Below are positions 1-7,580 of a stretch of DNA of 25,949 nt, piece after piece. Origin of the DNA: JBAZCI01 sp041671025 (GTDB lineage: Bacteria > Patescibacteriota > Patescibacteriia > UBA10025); NCBI GenBank assembly GCA_041671025.1, contig JBAZCI010000018.1:1-25949 (forward strand). Reading direction: 5' to 3'. The notes under the pieces were generated by a model. The model saw only the letters and a list, made by a program, of their open reading frames with translations, searched no databases and had not been told where the DNA came from. A program made the position numbers and the translations under genes. Each line of letters opens with the position of its first letter. The stretch's first letter is position 1.

Positions 1-251
1 CAAATTTGCGCACGCCGTAATTGTAGCGCCTCCTCGATACTTGCTACGCCAAACCAGCGTACTCCCGCCGCCTGACATGTCTCCGCCACCAGCGCCGCAC
101 CGTGCCCGTACGCATTTGATTTAACTACACACATAACCGTTGAACCTCCCGAACGGCCGAGCCGGCTAAACTGGCGAATATTGTGTAGTAATGCCCTTTT
201 AGATATGCCAACCCAGGTAAGCGGCCGGCTGATACGTACGTCGTTATTCAT
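1..251 (-). CDS. alr: Alanine racemase, N-terminal part (cut by window edge)
   Basis: PLP-dependent racemase converting L-alanine to D-alanine for peptidoglycan. About 83 N-terminal residues are in the window; the rest lies beyond position 1. I translated it by hand from the ATG at 249-251. The hallmark PLP-lysine motif VVKSNAYGHG is at residues 42-51, with K44 as the expected Schiff-base lysine, followed by a GVASIEEA stretch typical of the fold-III barrel. The start lies 5 bases after the serS stop, so the gene is probably the last visible member of the lysS-rdgB-serS-alr run. No Shine-Dalgarno is visible; an A-rich tract precedes the start. Identity is well supported by the motif; completeness cannot be judged. 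Confidence 0.9.
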   Translation of the reverse strand, partial: MNNDVRISRPLTWVGISKRALLHNIRQFSRLGRSGGSTVMCVVKSNAYGHGAALVAETCQAAGVRWFGVASIEEALQLRRAQI

Positions 252-256
252 GTCAA

Positions 257-1531
257 TTATGACGTTTTTTTCGGAAGTATAACCTCCAGTCCGTTCATGT
301 ACGGGCGTAATACCTTCGGTATGACAACGGATCCGTCTGCCTGCTGAAAGTTTTCAAGGATCGCAATCAGCGTCCTCCCAATGGCAAATGCTGTACCGTT
401 GAGCATAAAAACAAAATCTTTTTTGCCCTTCTCATCACGGTATTTTATCTGCAGCCTCCTCGCCTGGTAATCGGTACAGGTAGAAATCGAGTGTGTTTCA
501 CGATAGATTCCCTGGGAAGGTATCCAGGATTCAATATCTATTTTGCGTGCAGCAGGGACGCCAAGATCACCAGTGCACATTTTCATGAGCCGATAGGGTA
601 TCTCCAGCGATTGCATCAGGTCTTCCGCACACTGAAGCAAAAATTCGAACTCGGACTCGCCGTCTTCCGGATGCACAAAGCTGAACATTTCAACTTTATC
701 AAAGTGATGAACACGGAGCAGGCCTTTTGTGTCTTTGCCGTATGATCCAGATTCACGCCGAAAGCACGGCGAATAGCCGGCGTACCTCAGAGGAAGTTTG
801 TCACTTTCAACCGTCTCACCTGCCAACATCGGGCCGATTGCCTGTTCAGACGTACCAATAAAATATTTTTTGTCTTTTTCAATATAGTACATGTCTTCGC
901 TCCCGCCATTTTCCGTGTGCCCCATACCGACCATTGATTCTTCAGAAATTATCGCCGGGGGTATGACCGGAGCAAATCCTTTTGCCAAAAGTATGTTCAT
1001 TGCGTACTGGACGAGCGCAAGTTCGAGCAAAACACCCTCATTCTTGAGATACGCAAAACGGGTACCGGATACTTTGGCGGCAGATTCGATATCAATGATA
1101 TCCAGTGCTTTTCCAATCGCAACGTGATCCCGTATCTTTTCCCCGGACGGACCTGCAGGCGTTCCGACTTTTTTAATCTGCTCATTTTCGGATTCATCTT
1201 TTCCAACCGTTACATCAGGAAGAGGGAAATTTGGAACGGACGAAAATAGTTTATCTCGTTTATCCCTTTTACCAACAAATTCATCTTCAACCTGTTTCAG
1301 GTCGTTTTTCAGTTTTGAAATTTGATCTCGATGTTGGTCAGCAGCTTCCCGGGAGCCCAGTGATTTGGCCAGTTGATTTTGTTCCTGACGCAACTCATCA
1401 ACGCGCGCCTGTAGGCTACGGACTTCCGTATCCAAAGCAACTAAAAGATCCAAATCGACAACGACAGCTTTTGATTCGACGGCTTTTTTTGATGTATCGA
1501 GATGTTCTCGAATGTATGCGATATCAGGCAT
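257..1531 (-). CDS. serS: Seryl-tRNA synthetase
   Basis: Class II aminoacyl-tRNA synthetase that charges tRNA-Ser in the cytoplasm; 424 residues, the usual length for bacterial SerRS. The N-terminal third (about residues 30-100) is the long charged coiled-coil arm that grips the variable arm of tRNA-Ser. The catalytic domain shows the TSEQ substrate motif at 227-230, motif 2 beginning FRRE at 257-260, and motif 3 beginning NGTAFAIGRT at 378, with the ATP-binding arginine R386. The ATG at 1531 is 20 bases after the rdgB stop and has no Shine-Dalgarno. It sits between the nucleotide-pyrophosphatase gene and alr, downstream of lysS, so two synthetases share this run. Confidence is high. Confidence 0.97.
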   Translation of the reverse strand: MPDIAYIREHLDTSKKAVESKAVVVDLDLLVALDTEVRSLQARVDELRQEQNQLAKSLGSREAADQHRDQISKLKNDLKQVEDEFVGKRDKRDKLFSSVPNFPLPDVTVGKDESENEQIKKVGTPAGPSGEKIRDHVAIGKALDIIDIESAAKVSGTRFAYLKNEGVLLELALVQYAMNILLAKGFAPVIPPAIISEESMVGMGHTENGGSEDMYYIEKDKKYFIGTSEQAIGPMLAGETVESDKLPLRYAGYSPCFRRESGSYGKDTKGLLRVHHFDKVEMFSFVHPEDGESEFEFLLQCAEDLMQSLEIPYRLMKMCTGDLGVPAARKIDIESWIPSQGIYRETHSISTCTDYQARRLQIKYRDEKGKKDFVFMLNGTAFAIGRTLIAILENFQQADGSVVIPKVLRPYMNGLEVILPKKTS

Positions 1532-1551
1532 ACGGTGTAATGCTGTTTAGT

Positions 1552-2145
1552 TTAAGAAATAAGATACACACGAAGTTTATCCAAACCCTGCTTACGATGG
1601 TCCCGTTGTTCAAGCTCATCGGGAGTAAGGTCTGTATAATATTTTGAGAGCTCCGGAATCCAGAATAACGAACGATACGGTAAGCCTTTTGCTACAGGGC
1701 GTTCGAGCTTTTCAGAAATCATGCCGCGTATCGCTATCTTTACGTGGTAACATTTTCCTGAAGGGAATGCCAGGGTAATGACTCCTCCAAGCGATGCACC
1801 TCGTCGTTCATAAGGAATGTTTTTCATGCGCTCCAGTGCATATCGGACGAGCTCTATGTCCGATGCTTCGAACCCGGGCCAGCGTCGGGAGTAGATACCC
1901 GGCTCGCCGTTCAGTGCGTCTATTTCCAATCCTCCGTCATCCGCAATACACGGAAGGTTGGAAAGGTGTGCATAAAAAAGTGCTTTATTTCTGGAAATTT
2001 CTTCAAAGCTTCTCCCCTCTTCCCGGTATTCTTCATGAATGCCGACATCATCAGGGGTAACAATGGTAATGCGTTCATGCGACAGAAAAGATCTGTACGA
2101 CGCGACTTTACCAGAATTAGTACTTCCGATAAGAAGCTTCTTCAT
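1552..2145 (-). CDS. rdgB: Non-canonical purine NTP pyrophosphatase (Ham1/RdgB family), divergent
   Basis: The family hydrolyses dITP, XTP and similar damaged purine nucleotides to monophosphates, keeping them out of nucleic acids. The 197-residue protein has the usual length and family landmarks: N-terminal STNSGK nucleotide loop (residues 8-13), the ADDGGLEIDAL catalytic acidic motif with D69/D70, then PGIYSRRWPG. The normally invariant FGYDPIF segment is altered: the equivalent reads LPYRSLFW at about 155-162, so the purine-contacting Phe and Asp are replaced, and the C-terminal SHR is DHR. Fold membership is clear; substrate choice may differ from E. coli RdgB. It starts 7 bases after the lysS stop and is probably co-transcribed with it. 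Confidence 0.85.
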   Translation of the reverse strand: MKKLLIGSTNSGKVASYRSFLSHERITIVTPDDVGIHEEYREEGRSFEEISRNKALFYAHLSNLPCIADDGGLEIDALNGEPGIYSRRWPGFEASDIELVRYALERMKNIPYERRGASLGGVITLAFPSGKCYHVKIAIRGMISEKLERPVAKGLPYRSLFWIPELSKYYTDLTPDELEQRDHRKQGLDKLRVYLIS

Positions 2146-2152
2146 GACACGC

Positions 2153-3634
2153 CTATGAGGGTTTCTCGGGAGGAACTGGTTTTAATGTTGGGAACAAAAT
2201 TACTTCTTTGATGCTGTGCGTATCTGTGAGTAGATTGGCGAGACGATCGAGTCCGATGCCCAAACCGGCGGTCGGCGGCATACCCTGCTCCAGTGCTTCA
2301 ATAAAATCCAGATCCATCTGATGCGTTTCATCGTCCCCTTGTTCCCTGCTCTTTTGCTGTTGAGCAAATCGCTCATACTGATCGACCGGATCATTAAGTT
2401 CTGAGAATGCATTACCTATTTCCTTGCCAGCGATAAACAGTTGAAATCGTTCTGTGAACTTTTCACTGTACTCAGTTTTCTTTGCGAGGGGTGAAAGTTC
2501 AATCGGATAGTCAATGAGAAATGTCGGACGAATAAGTTGCGGACGAATCAATTCTTTTAATCCATCATCGAGCATTTTAGCACGAGAAGCAGAAGAATCA
2601 ATTTTTACTCCCCGTTCCTTGAGGGCGCCATACAATGCGTGCTCGTTCATATTGGTGATATCAATTTTTCCAAATTGCTTCATCGCATCAACAAACGTCA
2701 TACGAACAAACGGCGGAGTCATGTCTATTTCTTTACCTTCATAGGGAATAACCGACGAATGCTGGATATCTTCCGCAAGCGTATGGACAAGCCGCTCGGT
2801 AAGCTCCATCAATTTTTGATAATCCATATAGGCCGCATAGAGCTCCACCTGCGTAAATTCAGGATTATGCGAATGATCGATCCCTTCATTTCGAAAACAC
2901 CGCGAAATTTCGTATACGCGCTCAAAACCGCCCACAATGAGCCTTTTCAGGTACAGCTCCGGCGCTACGCGCAAAAAAAGATCCGTATCCAAAGCATGAT
3001 GATGAGTTTGAAATGGTCTCGCCAATGCCCCTCCGGGAATAGATTGAAGCACCGGTGTCTCAACTTCTAAAAAACCTTCCGACTCCAGAAATTTTCTCAA
3101 TGAAGTATAGAGCGCTGAACGTTTTTTAAAAATGCTACGCACTTGGGCATTTACTATTAAATCTAAATGCCTTTTGCGGTATCTGATTTCGACATCGCTT
3201 AACCCGTGCCATTTTTCAGGCAAAGGGAGAAGACTTTTTGAGATACAGCGGGCTCGTTCTGCGAGCACCGATTTTTCACCGCGTTTAGTCTCAAACACTT
3301 TTCCGGTGACCTCAACAAAATCGGCAATATCTATAAGGTCGGTAAAAAAAGAAAACGAGGCATCACCTATAATGTCTTTTTTCAAATACACCTGCAGTGA
3401 TGAGGTACCATCTTCAATATGCAAAAAACATGAGCCACCGTGAAGCCTGCGGGAACGAACTCTTCCGACCACAGTAATCAAGGCGTCATTTTTTTTCAGC
3501 TCACTAAATTGCTCCAAAACTGCAAGATTGGTGTGAGTACGCTGGACGCGCGCAGGATACGGCGACACGCCATTCTTAATCATGGCATTCCTCCGTTCAA
3601 GCCGTGTATCGCGTTCTGTCGTGTGTCCTTCCAT
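2153..3634 (-). CDS. lysS: Lysyl-tRNA synthetase, class II
   Basis: Charges tRNA-Lys. At 493 residues it matches bacterial class II LysRS. An N-terminal OB-fold anticodon-binding domain spans about residues 50-135. The catalytic domain follows, with motif 1 around 185-200 (FLEVETPVLQ), motif 2 beginning FRNEG at 247-251 and motif 3 GLGIGLDRL from 457. The N-terminal ERRNAMIKNGVSPYPA segment aligns with the conserved start of the family, which supports the ATG at 3634. The gene is first in a run with rdgB, serS and alr. A promoter with an extended -10 lies so close upstream that the mRNA leader would be only about ten bases, and no Shine-Dalgarno is present. Confidence 0.97.
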   Translation of the reverse strand: MEGHTTERDTRLERRNAMIKNGVSPYPARVQRTHTNLAVLEQFSELKKNDALITVVGRVRSRRLHGGSCFLHIEDGTSSLQVYLKKDIIGDASFSFFTDLIDIADFVEVTGKVFETKRGEKSVLAERARCISKSLLPLPEKWHGLSDVEIRYRKRHLDLIVNAQVRSIFKKRSALYTSLRKFLESEGFLEVETPVLQSIPGGALARPFQTHHHALDTDLFLRVAPELYLKRLIVGGFERVYEISRCFRNEGIDHSHNPEFTQVELYAAYMDYQKLMELTERLVHTLAEDIQHSSVIPYEGKEIDMTPPFVRMTFVDAMKQFGKIDITNMNEHALYGALKERGVKIDSSASRAKMLDDGLKELIRPQLIRPTFLIDYPIELSPLAKKTEYSEKFTERFQLFIAGKEIGNAFSELNDPVDQYERFAQQQKSREQGDDETHQMDLDFIEALEQGMPPTAGLGIGLDRLANLLTDTHSIKEVILFPTLKPVPPEKPS

Positions 3635-3649
3635 ACGTATAATGAAGAC

Positions 3650-3678
3650 ATTCTATCATTTTTTTGTATACAAAGCAA
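3650..3678 (-). promoter_or_regulatory. Extended -10 promoter of lysS
   Basis: On the minus strand a -10 hexamer TAGAAT (3650-3655, five of six consensus bases) is preceded by TGA, giving an extended -10. A weak -35 TTGCTT (3673-3678) lies 17 bases upstream. Expected transcription start is near 3643, only about ten bases before the lysS ATG at 3634, so the mRNA would be almost leaderless. It lies in the 82-base gap after greA; no convincing terminator for greA is seen there. Confidence 0.6.
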
Positions 3679-3716
3679 AAAGGCGCACTGCTGTTTTCGC
3701 GAACTCAGGGCTCCTA

Positions 3717-4181
3717 CTATGAAATACTCACTATCTCAAGAGTTTGCGCTCCTTTGGGGGTCTCGAGCGTCACTACGTCGCCTATTTTCTTCTTAAGGAG
3801 AGCTTTTCCTAACGGTGATTCGTTCGATATTCTACCCTGGCTCGGGTCTGCTTCATTAGATCCAACGATGTTGTAATTAACGTCCGATTGACCGTTACGT
3901 ATACAAATCGTTGAGCCGATCTCAACAGTATGGGAATTCTTTTTTGATTCATCAATAAGTACGGCATTCTTCACAACTGCCTCAAGCTCGGCGATGCGCC
4001 CTTCTGTGAACGACTGCTCATTTTTTGCCTCCGCATACTCGGCATTCTCTGATAAGTCACCAAGCTCCTTTGCATCTTGGATGCGCTGGGCAATTTCTTT
4101 TCTCTTCACTCCCCGAAGCTCGTCAAGCTCGGTTTTTACTTTTTCGAGTCCGTCTTTGGTAAGAAAAAATTGTTTTTCCAT
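3717..4181 (-). CDS. greA: Transcription elongation factor GreA
   Basis: Binds the RNA polymerase secondary channel and stimulates cleavage of backtracked transcripts. The protein is 154 residues, the family length. The N-terminal coiled-coil finger carries the tip signature GDLSENAEY at 41-49, with the acidic D42 and E45 that coordinate the catalytic magnesium. The C-terminal FKBP-like domain contains the GDVVTLETPKG segment. Unlike its neighbours, greA is a separately promoted gene, with a near-consensus promoter and a leader of about 76 bases that can fold. It lies between mrdA and lysS without overlapping either. No Shine-Dalgarno precedes the ATG at 4181. Confidence 0.97.
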   Translation of the reverse strand: MEKQFFLTKDGLEKVKTELDELRGVKRKEIAQRIQDAKELGDLSENAEYAEAKNEQSFTEGRIAELEAVVKNAVLIDESKKNSHTVEIGSTICIRNGQSDVNYNIVGSNEADPSQGRISNESPLGKALLKKKIGDVVTLETPKGAQTLEIVSIS

Positions 4182-4199
4182 GAATGTATGTATAACAGT

Positions 4200-4255
4200 A
4201 AAAAATGCTTAACACGTCTGCACAGACTCCTGTGCGGTATGAATTTTTTGAAGCA
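4200..4255 (-). other. Structured greA leader, possible attenuator or terminator
   Basis: In the minus-strand transcript TGCTT (4251-4255) can pair with AAGCA (4206-4210), enclosing a perfect six-pair hairpin GCACAG-GAGT-CTGTGC (4220-4235). The outer stem is followed immediately by six U residues (4200-4205). The inner hairpin is solid; the outer stem is short and separated by unpaired arms of about 15 and 9 bases, so terminator strength is doubtful. It could end transcripts of the mre-mrdA run or attenuate greA, or be chance. Confidence 0.35.
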
Positions 4256-4263
4256 CGGAATCG

Positions 4264-4292
4264 ATCATAAAACGCGGAACACAATAAGTCAA
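4264..4292 (-). promoter_or_regulatory. Sigma-70-type promoter of greA
   Basis: On the minus strand TTGACT (-35, 4287-4292) is separated by exactly 17 bases from TATGAT (-10, 4264-4269); each hexamer matches five of six consensus bases. It lies in the 128-base gap between the mrdA stop and the greA start. Expected transcription start is near 4257. This is among the strongest promoter matches in the window and makes greA independent of the upstream mre genes. Confidence 0.75.
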
Positions 4293-4309
4293 CATAGTTA
4301 TCCACATTT

Positions 4310-6247
4310 CTACCGATGAGCGTACCACCATCGGAGCATTTCCCGCGCAATGGGGAGTGCCGCGTCATGACCTTCTCCGCCCTCTTCCACGAGTACTGAA
4401 ACCACGATTTCAGGATTTTCGTATGGCGCAAAACTTGTAAACCATGCATGCGTTTTCCCGCTCGATGAAAATTGTGCGGTACCGGTTTTGCCGGCTACTG
4501 AAAAAGGCTCGGAAGACAAACTTTGAGCGCTTCCGGAAAGTACGGTCTGGCGCATCCCTTCGCGAACTGTTGCAAGATTATCAGCGTCAATAACATTTTC
4601 GCGTATTACCGTAGGCGCAAATGACTGAATCAGGTTACCGTTCTGATCTTCCACCTGATGTACCAGAGCTGGTCTGTACACCGTCCCCCCATTTGCAATT
4701 GTAGCGGTGTATGATGCGACTTGGAGCGGTGTGACAAGCAAGTCTCCTTGTCCGATGGCAAGATGATACGTATCTCCAATATACCATTGTTCGTGTTTAA
4801 CTTCCTCTTTCCATGACTTTGTCGGTAAAAAACCGGTTGACTCGCCGCCAACATCGATGCCAAGCTTTGCGTTCAACCCAAAACGTTCGGCATACATCCG
4901 TATCGCATCGACGCCTAGGCCGGTGAATGTCGAATTGTCACCGCCGCCTACATAGTAAAAAAATGTATTCACCGATTCAGCAATCGCCTTGATGACATTA
5001 GTGACTCCGTGACCGCCCGCTTTCCAATCCGGGAAAAACCACTCCCCGATGCGAATTCCCCCGGTACTCAAAAATGTCGTACTTGCGTTTATAACGTTCT
5101 CCTGAAGCGCAGCTGCTGCAATAACCGGTTTAATAACCGACCCTGAAGGGTACTCACCCGAAATTGCACGAAAAAGTAACGGATGATGCGCATCACTCAA
5201 CAATGTGGAATATTTTTCAGTAGAAATGCCCTGAATAAACTCATTATTGGAGAACGAGGGCGCTGACACAAGGGCAAGCACCTCTCCAGTTCGAGGGTCC
5301 ATCGCCACTGCCGCACCTCCGGTTGCCTGTCGATTACTCCGCAACTCTTTCATAAGTTCTTCATACGCCACCTGCTGGAGCCCATGATCAATATTAAGCA
5401 CAACGGTATTGCCGGAAATTGGCGCCGTTTCTGATACTATTTTTTTTTCGTTACCGAGTGCATCAACTTCAATTTCTCTTTTTCCCATGACACCGCGAAG
5501 AACACTTTCATACCAGACCTCTAATCCATTTTTTCCAATAGTATCACTGAAGAGATATTCCTTTTTTTCTTTAAGCAGTGTGTCATACTCCTCCCGGGTT
5601 ACCTTACCTGTATACCCGATAAGGTGGGAGTAGGTTTCGTCATTAATATACCGTCTCGAAGAAGCGATGCGCATTTCCACACCGGCAAGGTCTTTGGTCG
5701 CAATATCAAGAAGTACAGATTCCTCATGAGGAATATGATCAGCAATCAACACCGGCTGATAATCAAGATCTCGCGCTTCATCAAGTTTCTGTTCAATATC
5801 TTCCTTTGACACATGCAATATTGAAGCGATCATTTCAAATTCAGCATTCCGTTCTCCCTGATCCGTTGGAAGGTCTGCAGGGGTAATGGTCAGCTGGAAA
5901 TCGGCAACATTGGTTGCGAGCTTTTCATGACGCCGGTCTACAATGAGCCCGCGGGGGGGCACAACTGCTTCAATCCTAATGCGATTATCCTCCGCCGTCT
6001 GACGGTACTCGCTTCCTTTTACGATCTGCATATACCCTACACGGACGGTAAAAACAAAAAGTACAATGACTACCAAAAAACTAATCCAGGCTAATCTTCG
6101 TGTGTCGGTAGTTTGATGCACCGGATCGCTGCCAGGAAGCATCCAATGCGCATCAGTTCCCTCCCCTTTCGATCGCGAAAAACCGTGCACTTGTGTACGC
6201 TTGATATCGCGCTGACGCTGGGTATCGATGATAAACGGATTTTTCAC
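4310..6247 (-). CDS. mrdA: Penicillin-binding protein 2, elongasome transpeptidase
   Basis: Class B PBP that cross-links peptidoglycan during cell elongation with MreB/C/D and RodA. It is 645 residues. A basic cytoplasmic N-terminus of about 50 residues is longer than usual, followed by one membrane segment at about 52-70 and a dimerisation domain. The transpeptidase domain has all three motifs: SVIK (S370 nucleophile, K373), SVN (425-427) and KTG (587-589). The start is GTG at 6247, overlapping the mreD stop by four bases, and has one of only two good Shine-Dalgarno sequences here (GAAGGA, about five bases upstream). It ends the mreB-mreC-mreD-mrdA run; rodA, its usual partner, is not in the window. 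Confidence 0.95.
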   Translation of the reverse strand: MKNPFIIDTQRQRDIKRTQVHGFSRSKGEGTDAHWMLPGSDPVHQTTDTRRLAWISFLVVIVLFVFTVRVGYMQIVKGSEYRQTAEDNRIRIEAVVPPRGLIVDRRHEKLATNVADFQLTITPADLPTDQGERNAEFEMIASILHVSKEDIEQKLDEARDLDYQPVLIADHIPHEESVLLDIATKDLAGVEMRIASSRRYINDETYSHLIGYTGKVTREEYDTLLKEKKEYLFSDTIGKNGLEVWYESVLRGVMGKREIEVDALGNEKKIVSETAPISGNTVVLNIDHGLQQVAYEELMKELRSNRQATGGAAVAMDPRTGEVLALVSAPSFSNNEFIQGISTEKYSTLLSDAHHPLLFRAISGEYPSGSVIKPVIAAAALQENVINASTTFLSTGGIRIGEWFFPDWKAGGHGVTNVIKAIAESVNTFFYYVGGGDNSTFTGLGVDAIRMYAERFGLNAKLGIDVGGESTGFLPTKSWKEEVKHEQWYIGDTYHLAIGQGDLLVTPLQVASYTATIANGGTVYRPALVHQVEDQNGNLIQSFAPTVIRENVIDADNLATVREGMRQTVLSGSAQSLSSEPFSVAGKTGTAQFSSSGKTHAWFTSFAPYENPEIVVSVLVEEGGEGHDAALPIAREMLRWWYAHR

Positions 6248-6771
6248 GAAATCCTTCTTTTAACGATAAATGCACCATGGAGAAATTGGTGCGCGAGACG
6301 CACGAGAATGAGTCCAAACAGTGCGATAATGGCATTTCCGACCATATAACGCAAGACCGACGGTATCAACGATGTAAAATCTGAGTATGTCAAAATATTA
6401 AACCAGTGGTACATCTGGTCAAAAATCCAGAGTGAAAGAAAAAAAATGATTGGTGAAATAAAGCTAACCAAAAAAAATCGAAGCTGACCCTTCCGAATCA
6501 CAAATGAAAAAAGTAAAGGAAGAATGATGCCGCTCACTACGAGAGCAAGAGTCATGGTACCCAACGGGGCAGGATTTGCAAGATCAGAAATAATTCCCAT
6601 AATAAACGCGCCGATTACCGCGCGAGAAATTGGAGCAAACACGGTTAATGCAATCGTAGCAATCAAAAGCGGTTGGATCCACTGAGAGAATGACGCGGTC
6701 AGATTAACGCCGGCAACGGTAAGAACGCTCAGTAACACGATGACAATAGAGAATACGACCACTTTCCTCAT
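6244..6771 (-). CDS. mreD: Rod shape-determining membrane protein MreD
   Basis: Small polytopic membrane protein of the elongasome that links MreC to the PBP2/RodA synthase. It is 175 residues, nearly all hydrophobic, with about five predicted membrane segments and few long soluble loops, as expected for MreD. Sequence conservation in this family is low, so the assignment rests mainly on size, hydrophobicity and position: it sits exactly between mreC and mrdA, overlapping each by four bases (stop and start interleaved), which implies translational coupling. No Shine-Dalgarno is seen before the ATG at 6771. Confidence 0.9.
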   Translation of the reverse strand: MRKVVVFSIVIVLLSVLTVAGVNLTASFSQWIQPLLIATIALTVFAPISRAVIGAFIMGIISDLANPAPLGTMTLALVVSGIILPLLFSFVIRKGQLRFFLVSFISPIIFFLSLWIFDQMYHWFNILTYSDFTSLIPSVLRYMVGNAIIALFGLILVRLAHQFLHGAFIVKRRIS

Positions 6772-7574
6772 AGGGAAATAATAGAAACAATGGATACATT
6801 TTTAACGTCTGTCGGCAGTGTGACGGTCGCGGTTTGAAAAAGTTCACCTTCTGTACGCGAAATGACGTCCGTCATGCCGACGAGGAGATCTGGAGGAATA
6901 AGATTCTCAGAACCTGACGTGAGGACTGCTTGCCCCGATGCGACTGCCTCGTTCTGAGGAATTAATTCAACATGAACCGACAAGCCGTGGGAGCCTTTCA
7001 AAATCCCCAAACTGCCCGATTCATTCTGTATACGAACGGCAACCTGACTTACACTGTCCGTAATGACGCTCATTTGCGAGATGTGCGCATGCACCGAGCT
7101 TATCTTTCCAATGAGGATACCGTCCTGAACGATGACTGGCTGACCGACTCGCACACCCTCATTGCTTCCCCGGTTGAGTGTAAGAATATTGTCATACGGT
7201 GTTACGCTGCGTGCAACCACACGTGCTTGCACGGCTGAATAATTTTTTTCTTCCAGGAAAAGCTTCTCCTGATTGAGCAACCCTGCTTCTGAAAATTGCC
7301 GATCAAGCCGTGCATTTTCCATCAGCAACTCCCCAACTCTGACTTCAAGCGCATTATTTTCTTCTGTGAGCTTTTTTCGTGATCTAAAAAAATCAAAAAA
7401 GTTTGATGTCCGGTCTCCTACCCGTATAGTAACCGTTTGTAAAGGCGATAATATCGTACTTGATACATCCTTTACCGGCTTAAGAAAATTAAACCGGTCC
7501 AATACAACAAGCGCAAGGATACCGAGACAAGCTATCCCAATAAGACTCCACCGTGAATTTGCGTACCGTATCAT
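6768..7574 (-). CDS. mreC: Rod shape-determining protein MreC
   Basis: Bitopic protein of the elongasome that activates PBP2. A single membrane anchor covers about residues 10-28, a coiled coil about 60-110, and the extracytoplasmic MreC beta-barrel domain the rest, including a VVARSVTPYDNILTLNRG stretch and the GVRVGQPVIVQDGILIGKI core typical of the family. I take the ATG at 7574 as start (268 residues); a GTG one codon upstream at 7577 is equally possible. The start lies a few bases after the mreB stop, and the end overlaps mreD by four bases. Identity is supported by both sequence and operon order. Confidence 0.95.
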   Translation of the reverse strand: MIRYANSRWSLIGIACLGILALVVLDRFNFLKPVKDVSSTILSPLQTVTIRVGDRTSNFFDFFRSRKKLTEENNALEVRVGELLMENARLDRQFSEAGLLNQEKLFLEEKNYSAVQARVVARSVTPYDNILTLNRGSNEGVRVGQPVIVQDGILIGKISSVHAHISQMSVITDSVSQVAVRIQNESGSLGILKGSHGLSVHVELIPQNEAVASGQAVLTSGSENLIPPDLLVGMTDVISRTEGELFQTATVTLPTDVKNVSIVSIISL

Positions 7575-7580
7575 CACAAG

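Noticed and set aside
3679..3716. Terminator after greA
   Set aside because: There is a T-run, but the preceding GC-rich stretch forms only a mismatched stem.
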